Shown here in pieces: positions 44,110 through 54,514 of a stretch of 64,000 bases of DNA. This DNA is from Acanthosepion pharaonis (Eukaryota > Mollusca > Cephalopoda > Sepiida > Sepiidae): positions 1,447,001 to 1,511,000 of the forward strand of contig CAHIKZ030005641.1 of the NCBI GenBank assembly GCA_903632075.3, written 5' to 3'. How positions within the stretch are numbered: the stretch's first letter is position 1; each line of letters opens with the position of its first letter. Under the pieces are notes generated by a model that saw nothing but the letters and a program-made list of their open reading frames with translations, did no database searches and was not told the origin of the DNA. The position numbers and the translations under genes are program-made.

Positions 44110-44429
44110 CACAAATAATAAATCTTCCGGCCCCCACAACCGGGATTGTCGCAATGATGGCCCTGTGAATTCTCCAACTAGTTCCACAACCATTCGTTTA
44201 AAGAAAGAAAAGATAAAATGTTCTTGTGAGGAGTACAAACTCGTTCTGACTGCATTCTACGAAAGCTTGCACACACCTCAGAAAACATATGACATTTGGC
44301 GAGAAAAGGTTGGACAAGTAATTAGAAAGTACATTGATGAAAATAAACTAGACAATGTAAGATGGTATATCATGAGAAATAACCGATTGACAGATGATGA
44401 AATTAAAAAAATAAAAAGAACTACAAAAT
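44110..44429 (+). mobile_element. RLE-type LINE, N-terminal part of ORF
   Basis: The 106-codon frame starting at 44165 includes 'EEYKLVLTAFYES', 'TYDIWREKVGQVI' and 'RNNRLTDDEIKKIKR'. The pattern W/C..E....V...YY.S...R...IW.E.........L..Q...I.....LT..EI..I is the Myb-like DNA-binding domain at the start of many LINEs that use a restriction-like endonuclease (RLE). The downstream fragments at 45156-48300 continue the same protein. The reading is broken near 44430 by a jockey-like insertion. Confidence 0.6.
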
Positions 44430-45155
44430 TCCCAACTCCTCGTGAGCGCCTCGTTACGCTTGCTTGGTCTCGCGCTGTCCACTGACATGAAATGGAATAA
44501 ATACATTGAATCAATAGCTTCATCTACTGCAAGGAAATTTGGTTCTGTGTCGTACCGGAAAGTTTTTCTCGTCTGAGTCCATCCTTCAAATCTATGAATC
44601 AACCATCCGTCCTTGCATGAAATATTGCTGTCATATATGGTCTAATGCCCCCACTGTACATATCAAGATATCAAAATCTAGAGAAAAATATGCAAGATAA
44701 TACCTCTTGATTTGGCATCTATTCTACAATCGCTATTTGAAAGGCGTGCCATGGCCACCCTCTGCCTCTTCTACAAGTATTTTCACGGCAACTGTTCCGA
44801 CGAGCTACTTTCACTGGTTCCCGGACTACATGACTGCCAGCGATCTACCAGGGTATCATCTCGGTCCTACCCATTAAGTGTCAAAATGGTTAATTGTAAC
44901 CATCTCTTCTTCACCCGCACTTCCCGTATGTGGAACTCCCTTCCCCTTACTTTCTTCCCAGATGACTATAATCTTCAAACATTCAAATGTAATGTCAATC
45001 GACATCTGACATCCTGAAATTGTTCCCTGTCCTTCTCTGTATCCTTTCCCAAAACATGCCTCTTTAGTCTTGTTCTTAATCCTCTGTAACCACTTGTGAG
45101 GTAGTGACACTCCTGCTTTGCTTGGGGTGAACTGCTTAAAAAAAAACAACAAAAG
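44430..45155 (+). mobile_element. Jockey-like LINE, 5'-truncated copy nested in the RLE-type LINE
   Basis: Starts in the RT thumb: 'SLRLLGLALSTDMKWNKYIE', then 'SIASSTARKFGSV'. It goes on with 'IRPCMKYCCHIWSNAP', 'LCLFYKYFHGNCSDELLSLV', 'FFTRTSRMWNSLPLTFFPDD' and 'NLQTFKCNVNRHLTS' to a stop at about 45017. The 101-codon frame 44712-45017 is the intact end. The 3' UTR ends in 'aaaaaaaaacaacaaaag' (45138-45155). Two frameshifts lie before 44700. It separates the N-terminal and later parts of the RLE-type LINE. Confidence 0.82.
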
Positions 45156-46200
45156 AAAATGGATATGTAAATCAACAGAACATGAAAGTGAACCGGAAAT
45201 GGACATAAAAGTAATTACATCAAAGAAACCACAGATCTTAATAAAGAAACTGAGATACGCACCAATCAATGGGAAAATAATGCTGAAAGTTTAGAAGAAT
45301 TGGAAAGGCATGATCTTCAATAAAACGAGTTAAAAACACATTGAACCGAATTATTCTAAGGGAAACAAGAAGGCAAGGAAGAAATTATGAGGTATATAAG
45401 TCAGACAAAAAAATATTTAAATGGAGGAAGGACAACAATTGCCCAAATTACAACCAACAAAACAGAAACTCAAAACTATTAATCTCTACAATGCAACACT
45501 CAAATTAATTCTAGGTGAAGTAGAGCCACATATAAGTCTCAAGGAAGCAATATATGCACCAGCCGTATCAGTAACTAAAAAATTAAATATCAAAGTAAAA
45601 AACGCAGTCTCAGAGGCATTGAAGATCCAACTTGGAAAAGAAAAATAGAGAAAGAAATTGAGCAACTTAAAAGTGAATTATCAGCACTCGATGAACTGGC
45701 AAGAGGAACAAATGTAAGGAAAGAAATGACAGAAGAGTCAAAACAAAATACAAAATTAGGAAGGAAAATGAAGTCTTATCTGCTAAAGAAAAAAATAATG
45801 CAAACAATACAACTGAAGGCTGAATGAAAAAAAGATCATGATTCTACAGACTGAATATCTTTCAAACTGATGCGAAGGAATTTTATAGAGAAATAGGCAA
45901 AAAAATTGAATTGACCTCCCCACCACCAACAACAGAAGAGGTTATACAGTTCTGGAAAAATATGGCCTTGCCCTTAATAAGATAACAAAGAAGCAGATTG
46001 GGTTAATCAAGTGTTAGAACAGATGAAAATAAATCAGAATAAACAGGGGCGAGAATCACAAAAGAGAATGTTGAAGATCACTGAAAAATCACACAAGTGG
46101 AAATCTCCGGGGATAAATAAAATTCCTAACTTTTAGCTCTATTACCAAAATACGACACACAAAATCTAGCCAAATAACTTCAAGAAATGGTCAATGATCC
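45156..46200 (+). mobile_element. RLE-type LINE, region before the reverse transcriptase
   Basis: After the nested insertion the text continues through 'LKTINLYNATLKLILGEVEP', 'EAIYAPAVSVTKKLNIK', 'KRKIEKEIEQLKSELSALDE' and 'SRFYRLNIFQTDAKEFYREI', then 'EEVIQFWKNMALPL' and 'NQVLEQMK'. The helical 'W..R....I..L..DLS.L' and 'FW..I....' segments precede the RT in RLE-type LINEs. Frameshifts between pieces show a dead copy. Confidence 0.65.
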
Positions 46201-47100
46201 TACTTAAATTCCTGTATGATTAATTAAAGGAATTATCTTCCTTGTACCCAAGAATAGTGGTTCAAATATCCCCCCAAAAATTACAAACCAATTACATGTC
46301 TTCTCACTAGTTACAAACTGTTGACATTTATTATGAGAAAACAGACATTCCTTTTTAGAAAAAAATGATAAACTACCTCTTGAACAAAAAGGGTGCAAAC
46401 CTGTGTCTTATCGTAATGCATTCGATAGTGTACCCCAATTAAATATTTTCAAGGTATCACCTGTCGTCATCAATTTCATCAAATAATGTATGTCGATATG
46501 GAAAACAAACCTACATCATATAAAGGGAATCTATAAATCTGGTGAAATAAACATCAACAGGAATATTTGTCTTCCTTACTATTTTGTATATACCTAATAG
46601 CATTAACCAGTAAACTTAACACAATAGAATATAGCTAAATGATATCTTAAAATAAGCCGTCTATTTTATATGAATGACTTAAAATTGTATAATAAGAATG
46701 ACAGTGATCTGAAAAGTCTCTTGAAAAAGTAAAATGTTTCATTGATGACATTGGATAGGAATTTGGTTTGGGTAAATGTGCTAAAGTCACAATTTTACGA
46801 GGAACACTACAACAAACCTCCTCTATTAGCTTAGACCCTTGGGTAACAATCAAAGATGTAGAGCAAGAAGAAGCTTATAATTACCTCGGTGTAAATGAGG
46901 ATGAAGGAAATCACCATAAAAATGAAAGAAATAGTGCGGAAAAAAGTGCTCTAGAATGGTGAGACTAATATTAAGAACTGAATTGAATTCTCAGAACAGA
47001 ATTATGGCCATCTCAATAGTTCATTATAGTTTCACCATTTTGAACTGAACTCTACATGACATCAGACGAATAGATTCTCCGACAAGAAAGCTTCTTTCTA
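46201..47100 (+). mobile_element. RLE-type LINE, reverse transcriptase region
   Basis: 'VPKNSGSNIPPKNYKPITCL' and 'TSYKLLTFI' correspond to the RT segment around motif 2. 'NAFDSVP' near 46425 is motif A with the Asp kept. 'YMNDLKL' near 46670 stands where YMDD (motif C) is expected and has Asn at the first catalytic position. 'FGLGKCAKVTILRG', 'EAYNYLGVNED' and 'RTELWPSQ..I' give motif E and thumb. Many stops and shifts. Confidence 0.7.
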
Positions 47101-48330
47101 AGCATAACATGCATCATTTAAGGGCTGATGCTGACCGTATATACATACCCATTAAAGAAGATGGGAGAGGTCTTATTCAGCTAGAATTTTCATACAAGAC
47201 AACAATTATTGGTGTAATAACATACATGTAAACAACAATATGCTGGATTATACATATATATAGTCAGACAACACGAAAACAGAAAGAAAAAATATTCAAT
47301 TATGAAATAAAGTTGTAAATACAAACGAGATTTCCATTTAGTAGATTCTATAGAAAACCAAAACAGAAATCAAGAACCAAATTTTGCAGTAAAAATATGA
47401 AAAAAGAAAACCAAGGACAAAGCTCCTGAACAGATGAAACAACGCTGACAAACGAAACCTTTGCATGTCCGATATCCAGAACGAGGCTAATAAAGCCGAT
47501 GTTGATAAAGTTAGCACACATCAATGATTACGAGCATCTGGATGGCATCAAAGGCTGAAACAGAAAGTTTTGTTCTTGCAGCGCAAGACTAGAGTTTTTT
47601 TTTTCACTAGGAACTTTCAGGTAAATATCATACATAACAGTGTGAATCCAAAATGCAGGTTCTATGACAAATATAAGGAAACCATAGATTATCTAATCTC
47701 AGGATATCCTGTACTTGCGCCAAATAAGCATAAAAATCATCACGATAGAGTGGGACAGTATTTACACTGGACAACGGGCAAACAGTGGAAAAGATGTTAA
47801 TAAACACTGGCATGAACATCACTCAGCACCGGTTACAGAAATAGAAGACATCACAATTCTATGGGATTACACCATCTTTACAGATAGGAAGATTGAAGCA
47901 AATAAGCCAGACATAATTGTAAAAAACTTGCCTACTAATTGATATGGATTGCCCAACGGACTGTAATATAGCAACCAAGTAATTTGAAAAACTATCCAAG
48001 TATAAAGATCTGGAAATCGAAATAAATAAAATATGGAAATTGAAAACAAAAACAGAACCATAGTGAGTGCACATGAAATGATAAAAAAGATACAACAGAC
48101 TGAAAAAACTAAAAATCTCAGCTTAAGAGAAATACAAAAGGTTGTCTTGACAAGTACAGCCCATACTACTAAGAACTTTGTCTATGTAACGCTAGTGATG
48201 TTATGGGAGTTAGAAAAACAAATCATGAAATGTTGCTATAACAACACACTATTACCTGCCTTAGGTCTTTCCGCAGATTTGGTAGGTAGTGTGGCCATAG
48301 CAGAAATGGAAATAATAATAATAATATTAT
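47101..48330 (+). mobile_element. RLE-type LINE, zinc-knuckle and restriction-like endonuclease region
   Basis: 'HHLRADADRIYIPIKEDGRG'-like text at 47110-47175 is followed, at 47640-47770, by 'NPKCRFYDKYKETIDYLISG' and 'YPVLAPNKHKNHHDRVGQYL'. The parental C..C....ET..H..SGCP zinc knuckle is damaged (C to Y, H to Y, C to Y). 'ILWDYTIFTDRKIEANKPDI' then, after a shift, 'CLLIDMDCPTD' form the PD...D motif of the endonuclease. 'KYKDLEIEINKIWKLKTKTE' and 'LSLREIQKVVLTSTAH' end the protein. The 3' end carries an (ATA)n tail at 48312-48330. Confidence 0.75.
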
Positions 48331-48339
48331 AGAATAGTT

Positions 48340-48710
48340 GAAAAGAAGAAAAACAGGAAAACTATGATAGTTTCAAATGGGAAGTGTACAAACTGTGCTT
48401 ATTAAAGAGAATGGAAATCAATCTCTACATTGTAGGTGCTCTAGTCACCAAAAGTACTGAACTTCCGAAATGGCTGGAAAAGATTGCAGGCTAATGTCAA
48501 ATTTGGACACTTAAAGAAGGTTGCACTCCTTCGATCTGCTCGTATACTCCGGACCTTTCTCGAATCATGATAAAAATATGCAACTTCACAGGTTATGGGC
48601 AGCTGCTACTTTCGTTCCCTCTCCAGAAAAATTTGTTGTGTTCACAGGTTAAACAATAGCAACAACAACAACAATTATTATTATTATTATTATTATTATT
48701 ATTGTTAAAT
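48340..48710 (+). mobile_element. Second RLE-type LINE 3' end
   Basis: Reads 'LLKRMEINLYIVGALVTKST', 'PKWLEKIAG' and, shifted, 'HLKKVALLRSARILRTFLE', another version of the '..VGALG....L..WL..I.....LQK.ALL.TARILRK.L' C-terminus. It ends with (CAA)n(TTA)n at 48658-48705. It lies directly behind the previous LINE's tail. Confidence 0.55.
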
Positions 48711-48859
48711 CCTCGATGTTGTCTCAACAGGAAATATAACTTTGACCTGAACAAGGAGTGGTATTTACACAAACCTGAGATAGTTATGGAAATTAAATAA
48801 GCTCATGAGGAATATCTAAATCCAAACTGACTGTGAACTTGAACATATGCTACAAGACG

Positions 48860-49020
48860 ATCAAAGTCTTGTTGCGGAAACGGCTAAGAACCTCAGCAGA
48901 TGTACAGATCTCTACACAGACATGTCAGGGCCTTCTTCAGATGACTGGAATTTCGAATTGAACTTATTATTTTGTCCACCGGGGTAGATTGTTCTAGTTC
49001 CACGTGCCATGTCTCTTTCA
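48860..49020 (+). repeat. Family E, copy 1
   Basis: 'gggccttcttcagatgactg', 'gaatttcgaattgaac', 'gtccaccggggtagattgtt' and 'ttccacgtgccatg' recur in the same order at 50020-50135. The '..gaagaaggcc..' text, read on minus, resembles Penelope 3' ends, so a minus-strand Penelope origin is possible. Confidence 0.55.
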
Positions 49021-49482
49021 AATCTCTCAGTCTCGCCTCTACCAGCATTTATAAGTAGTATTTGTACTCATTTTCACGGGATTAGTCATAGTTTTCACTA
49101 ATGATCATGCGACAGCCAGTCTACTTATTACTCCAGCACTCGACTAACTGCGTTTAGTAATGTTCTCATTGGTTAGCTGATTTCAATACTTCCTTTAACT
49201 TCGTCTTTTTCCAACTTACAAAATAGTTGCTAAATGTTCAACAATGATGAAGACAGCTGTAATGTCAATGCTACATATGCACTTCTGATAAATGTTCTTG
49301 CCCACAATGAGTAGATCGAATTTTCTAACCTGAATCTAATATTTGTTGTATTCACTTAGTTTTGTGTGCAGATTACAGTTGATTTAATGCTTCCTCTTTT
49401 CACCAAAATATTTCTGAGTCTTTCAGAATATTACCCAGCCGGGCAACAATGATGGACACAGCAATTATATTTAGGCTATACA
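49021..49482. other. No recognised gene
   Basis: No family recognised in this spacer. Confidence 0.35.
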
Positions 49483-49880
49483 GCTTACGACTATATCACG
49501 TTGAAACATCGTATGATCACCGATGTTAAGGAACGTCGGGCCCGGTCACTACTTAGATGGGTGAGCATTTGGGAATACCAGGCGCTGTAAGCTTGGATAT
49601 GCGGGTGTTGAAACGGATAACGACTCGGAAAGAGAATTCGGAGTGCAGAGTTTCATTTCCAGAGGGATTCGTTATATTTACTTACGAGCAAATACTTTTG
49701 AGAAAGATATGGATCTACTACTTCTCACTCTAGATATGTGTTAAATAATAGGAATTGTGTCAAAACTTTCTTATTATCTCCAAAAATATTCTTAAAATCC
49801 CCAAAACATGTTCCGGCTTTAAATGACATATACAAGTTTGGTAAACCGATAAAAATAAGTAAATCAATCAATCAATTTAT
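49483..49880 (+). mobile_element. 5S/tRNA SINE, full-length copy
   Basis: The head 49483-49590 matches 5S rRNA in order: 'gcttacgactatatcacgtt', 'gatcaccgatgttaag', 'acgtcgggcccggtca', 'gatgggtgagca', 'gggaataccaggcgctgtaa'. 'atgcgggtgttgaaacggat' follows as a tRNA-like part, then the body ('ttcgttatatttactta..gcaaatac') and the tail ending 'aaaccgataaaaataagtaa' + (ATCA)n. The 5S internal control region is well preserved here, which would supply a pol III type 1 promoter. Confidence 0.85.
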
Positions 49881-50009
49881 GTGACACATCTTTTTCACTT
49901 CTACTCGCAAGAGTAAAAATTTCCCATCTTTTCACCTGCAATGTTATTATTATTATTTATACTATTGATATTGTTCGTGCTGTTGTTCTCATCTTTACTA
50001 TCATGTTCA

Positions 50010-50330
50010 CGACCTTTCGGCCATTGTTACGCCCCGGCCTTCTTCAAGTGATATACGTTGGATTTTCCAAACGAACCCTTTATTTAGTCCACTGGGGTAG
50101 ATTGTTCTAATTCCATGTGCTATGCTTTTTCTTGATATCTCAGTTTCTGTTAATTACCTTTAATAACTCAACTTAACACGTTTTTGTTCACCTCTACTGT
50201 GGCCAGGCATTGAACTCAAAACTCCTTGGGACCTTTGGAGGATTACTACAACCAACGCTTTTATCCATTGGGCTATGTGTCTCCAAGGACTAAATAAAGG
50301 GTGCGGTTCGAAACGTGCCGTTTCCATTGG
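50010..50330. repeat. Family E copy 2 inside a fold-back unit
   Basis: 50020-50135 repeats family E. In addition, CCCTTTATTTAGTCC (50076-50090) is inverted as GGACTAAATAAAGGG (50287-50301), with 'cgaac' outside both, giving a stem of 15-20 bp around a 196-bp loop. Confidence 0.6.
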
Positions 50331-50334
50331 TCCT

Positions 50335-50705
50335 CTACAATTTCATGCCCTTTGTGGCTCTTAGTTATGTTTGTTTGGGGTTTTTCCTCTCTTTTCTAAT
50401 CTCTGTCCTGCCAAAATGTGACACAACGTCATTAGGAAATTATTCGCGGCCTTCCTTTATCTCATTTTACCTTTAATATGCCCTGTGTGTGCCAACTTCT
50501 CTATGCCCACTTTCCTCATTATGTGACCTAGAAATTTCAATTATCTCCTTCTGATTCTAAGAATAATTGTTCTCAATTTTCCCATATACCTTAAACTTCC
50601 TCGTTACTCACATATTCAGTCCGAGGGAGCATCTTTCTTTAAAACCACTTCGTCTCTTCTCCATGAGTGAGGAGATTGTCCAGCATTCACTGTCATATAA
50701 AAGGA
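50335..50705 (-). mobile_element. RTE-like LINE fragment
   Basis: 'actttcctcattatgtgacc', 'ccttctgattctaagaata', 'catgagtgaggagattgtcc' and 'agcattcactgtcatataa' align with 36870-37085 (minus). A diverged copy. Confidence 0.65.
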
Positions 50706-51029
50706 TCAATATTACATTAGAGTCCATTATTCTTTCCTTTGTTTCTAATGTTCCTCTTTCTCAGTACTTTGTGGGTTTATTGGTAGACAATATAACCGCC
50801 CTGTCCTGTCAGTAATTGCAGAAACGCGAGAAATTATATCTTATTTTTTTTTAAATCGTGGAATTTCCGGGATTGTTATTTTATAGATATTTAATGAAGA
50901 ATAAATGTTTTGCTTTCTCAAGTTGCTTATCGCTAGATTTTAATAATGAAACTGTACAGAGAAATCCGATTACGATCTCAACGTTTCAAATTAAGAACCT
51001 CCTGAGTATGGCGATAAACTACATCTGGC
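50706..51029. other. No recognised gene
   Basis: Short frames without domains. Confidence 0.35.
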
Positions 51030-51175
51030 AAGCAAGGCCTCTGATCGGGAGGTTTTGAGAGTCGTGGAACCATGTCTTAATTGCTGTTCTTCCCAGGTCT
51101 ACCCTGACCCGGGGTGGTAGCAGCTGACAGACTTTTATAGTCAAAATACTAGCAATATATTTGAATCTCGAGAAA
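51030..51175 (-). repeat. Dispersed family D, copy
   Basis: On minus: 'attgctagtattttgactat', 'gctaccaccccgggtcaggg', 'gaagaacagcaattaaga', 'ggttccacgactctcaaaac' and 'ctcccgatcagaggcc'. This is the clearest copy and shows the left-end unit only once. Confidence 0.75.
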
Positions 51176-51703
51176 AACCCTCTTTACAAAAATACATCAA
51201 TGAAACAAGATCTCCAACAAACTGATTTCTTACAAAGAATATATATTCTATTCATACGAACCTATCTTGACGGCGTTAAATAACCAATTGAGGTTGATAT
51301 ACCGTAAAATCAATTAAACCAAAAAAAATCTTATAAAGATTAAAATGGATTTATTATTATCATACTTCTCTTAATTTATACTGTATTCGATAATCCTTGC
51401 CTATCACCTCTCGCTCTATCTATCCCGCAGACACACATACAGCCTCACTCTCTCTCTCTCTCTCCCTCCCTTCATATTCTTTCCCCATCACTCTCTCTCT
51501 CTCCCCCTCATTCTATATCTCTCCCCGTTATCTATTCTTCCAATATTATTACACCTATGCATATATATAGTTTGAAATACACATTTAAATAGGTTAACAT
51601 AGATCTATTCATTGAAGCCTCAAGAAGTAGTTATATACTCTAACGTGACAAAATCCATAGGTTACGTGACCCCTATCGTGTAGGACATCCTCTAGGCCGA
51701 TGG
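51176..51703. other. No recognised gene; short CT-rich patches
   Basis: CTCTCT runs lie at 51447-51466 and 51490-51505. The rest is unassigned. Confidence 0.4.
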
Positions 51704-52085
51704 GCTTACGGCCATATAATGCTGAAACACAGGTTCTCGTAAGCAACGACGAGCCTTGTCAGTACCTAGGTGGGAGACCGCATGGAAATACCAGGTGCTT
51801 TAAGCTTGAATATGCGGGCGGTGTAATGGATAAGGGCTCCGAAATGGAAATCGAAGAAACTGAATTCCAATTTCAATCAGGTTCGTTATATTCACTTAGG
51901 GGCAAATAACCTTAGGAAATGTATCAATCTACTTCCTCTCCCTCTAGCGATGGGTTTAACAGTAGGTATTGTATAAAAAAACCTTTTTTATTATTTCCAA
52001 AAAATTCTTACAATCTAAAGAATATGCTCTGGCTTTAAATAAACCGCAAAAGGTTGATAAGCCATAAAAAAAAATCAATCAATTT
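51704..52085 (+). mobile_element. 5S/tRNA SINE, full-length copy
   Basis: The head 51704-51812 follows 5S rRNA ('gcttacggccatataatgct', 'gaaacacaggttctcgt', 'gtcagtacctaggtggga', 'ggaaataccaggtgctttaa'). It is followed by the tRNA-like 'gcgggcggtgtaatggataa', the body with 'ttccaatttcaatcaggttc' and 'ttcacttaggggcaaata', and the tail 'ggctttaaataaaccgcaaa' then 'gttgataagcc' and an A-run. The 69-codon frame over the head is accidental. Confidence 0.87.
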
Positions 52086-52187
52086 ATGCTAAACATCTTT
52101 TTTATTTTTACTAGCAAGATGAAAATTTTCCATATTTTCACCTTTAATGTTACTTTGTACTCTGCGGAAAAAAATCACCCAAAACCC

Positions 52188-52268
52188 AAGTTGCAATTCC
52201 AGTCAGGTTAGATTTACCTACGCGAAGATACTCTTGGGAAATAAATTTAAATATCCTGAGAAAGCTTG
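52188..52268 (+). mobile_element. 5S/tRNA SINE body fragment
   Basis: 'gcaattccagtcaggttaga', 'ttacctacgcgaagata' and 'cttgggaaat' correspond to the body text of the preceding full copy. The head and tail are missing. Confidence 0.5.
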
Positions 52269-52604
52269 ATGCATGTCTTAGATTTCACACGTGATCGAAA
52301 GACCTCGTTAAAGATCTTGAATCATGCCATTTCGATGGCTGTCCACAGATTGCTAATAATTGTAGAAGGACCTAGCGCACGAATAGACCCCTGCACATCT
52401 TCCCATAAATGCTCGACTAGCCTCATGACGACCGATACCTCAGAGGCCGATGACTCGATGGATTACCCTCCATTTTGTTGGTACATGGAGTCTATCAATA
52501 ATTGGTCACGAAGGAATGCAGCAAACAGGACAATGGAGAAATGGCGCTTTGGGGTAGACCTCTGAACTCAGCCCATGCCATGGAAATATACTTTTTTTTT
52601 CTTT
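52269..52604. other. Unassigned segment with mid GC
   Basis: A 99-codon frame (52266-52565) has no recognised domain. Its base composition is higher in G+C than most of the window, so it may be repeat-derived. Confidence 0.35.
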
Positions 52605-53110
52605 TGTTTATCCAATACAAGGTCCAAGATACACTCAAAGTAGAGAGTTACTAAGTGACGTGTTTGATGTGATTGCAAAAAATAGGAAGTAAGTATTATG
52701 TGGATATGGAGAATAGATAACGATTGATGCTTGACTTGATGAGGTTATGGTTGTAGGATTCATGGAGGAATCGACGCCGGTATCTATTCCACGAAGCATG
52801 GCTTTTTATCGTTATGGAACCATCCCCCAGTTAGTAGGCTTCATTATTGAAAACTGATGTCCATGGTCGCATGGAATCTGCACCACATGCAAATAACCTG
52901 ACTGAAACATTTGTAACAATGATTATCGAACCACACAAGTCGTGTTGCCAATCGTCCAGGTACCGACGTCACAGGTACAGATGAAGTGCTGTTTCAGATA
53001 TCGTGGTGTTAACACGGGTACCTTGATGTACCATGGAAGCTGATATGACCAGTTGGCTCTGCGTCTGGTAACTCCTGCATTGACTGTTGATATGATGTGA
53101 GCCAGAATCA
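52605..53110. repeat. Dispersed repeat family A, copy with extra downstream text
   Basis: 'caaggtccaagatacactca', 'gtatgtggatatggagaata'-type text, 'gatgcttgacttgatgaggt' and 'ggtatctattccacgaag' match the other family A copies up to about 52815. The remaining 300 bp (to 'gatatgatgtgagcc') may be the continuation of the full element. Confidence 0.6.
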
Positions 53111-54015
53111 TTTATCTATTACCGCAAATAACAGTAACACGTCACCTCTGATCCAGACCATAGGGACTGCGCTGTCTGCAGTAGATGTTAATGCCGTCAA
53201 GTATTTCCGGTACACACGGCTGACCATGGCTCGAAGAATGTCAAATATCCCTACACTCTTAGCACAGAATTTGCTATCCGTCTGGCAGCCACTGTGATGC
53301 CAAGTTCGAATTCCGATAATTTACGTTGCTTTGTTATGTCTCTTCTCTTCTTGTCTCGTAACGGCATTCACCCGGGGTGGGTTGAGCCGGCTCCAAGGCC
53401 ATCCACCCCCGTCGATCGGCAGCAGAATCGACGGCATGATCGAGCCATTCACGATTCCAGCGTCGGACCCCGAAAACGTGAGGACTTCGTTATGTGCAGC
53501 TTAGGCTGTGATTCGCCTGATGTCAGAGCACAACGAATATGGTCTGGGAATTTCCATGACATCAACGTAAAATTTGGCCACCTACTATTAGTTTTAAAAA
53601 CAGCTAAGCTATGACATTTTACTTGTCAGTCTATTTTTAAATATGCATTATTATGCATATTATAAATACATTTTGTGATGAAACTACAAATAATAATTCA
53701 AGAATACAGTTTTTCCCACATTCCTCGTATATTGATTTTTTCCTTCCTTTGTATGTCAATAGCAATTATCAAAAACAAATTCATGAAGATGTTTTAAAAG
53801 TTACAGCTTTTGCGGGGAAATTAATGATCTCGGTCTTATGTGCATAGATAGAGAGGGGGGTGCAAGTACCGAAAGTAACGCTCCAAAACTTTATATTCCC
53901 ATAAATTATCTATTAACGATTTGCTATGTATTTAAGCGTTCATGCCTTCGTTTGTTGTCAATTGCGATTAGCCACCTAGGACACAGTACTCCAGCTATGC
54001 AGCTAAGTCTGATTT
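53111..54015. other. Unassigned, with a GC-richer patch
   Basis: 53365-53475 is rich in C and G ('cacccggggtgggttgagcc', 'gtcgatcggcagcagaatcg'). The 106-codon frame across it (53294-53614) has no domain I recognise. Confidence 0.35.
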
Positions 54016-54019
54016 GTAT

Positions 54020-54115
54020 CAGTAAATCATTATAATCTCCAAGAATTCTTACAATATTTTCTGGCTTTAAATAACCTGCAAAAGGTGGATAAACCGTAAT
54101 AAAAAAATCAATTTT
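54020..54115 (+). mobile_element. 5S/tRNA SINE tail fragment
   Basis: 'tctccaagaattcttacaat', 'ttctggctttaaataacctg', 'gcaaaaggtggataaaccgt' and an A-run match the tail at 52000-52075. Confidence 0.7.
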
Positions 54116-54510
54116 GTCATGCCCAGAAACTGGATTCTGGAATATAAAAAAAAGAAACACGAATTAAATGGAGTATAGGTTTAGAATCCTAATATATGGG
54201 AGAGCATAATAATTCAATGAGGCTAGAAATTTGTTGTCAATGTGAAATAAAATAGATTTCGTAATAAAAGGAGTGGACAGAAAGTGTTAACTTCGTAAAT
54301 AGGGTGGTTGAATAAGCATAGTGTTCGGAAAATTGTCTCAATCAATTGGTTAAAAAGTTGTTGAAGCTGCTCATTTCTGTAGACCATAAAATCAACAAAT
54401 GGGGACAAATGAAGAAGAGAAGTGATGAAGAGGCAAAGCAGTGTGCCGGCCATTGCAAATTAACCTTTAGCGATGTACACTTTTCTTAATGCAACTTTTG
54501 TGTTCGTCCA
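54116..54510. other. No recognised gene
   Basis: Minus-strand frames of 76-78 codons without domains. Confidence 0.35.
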
Positions 54511-54514
54511 AGTA

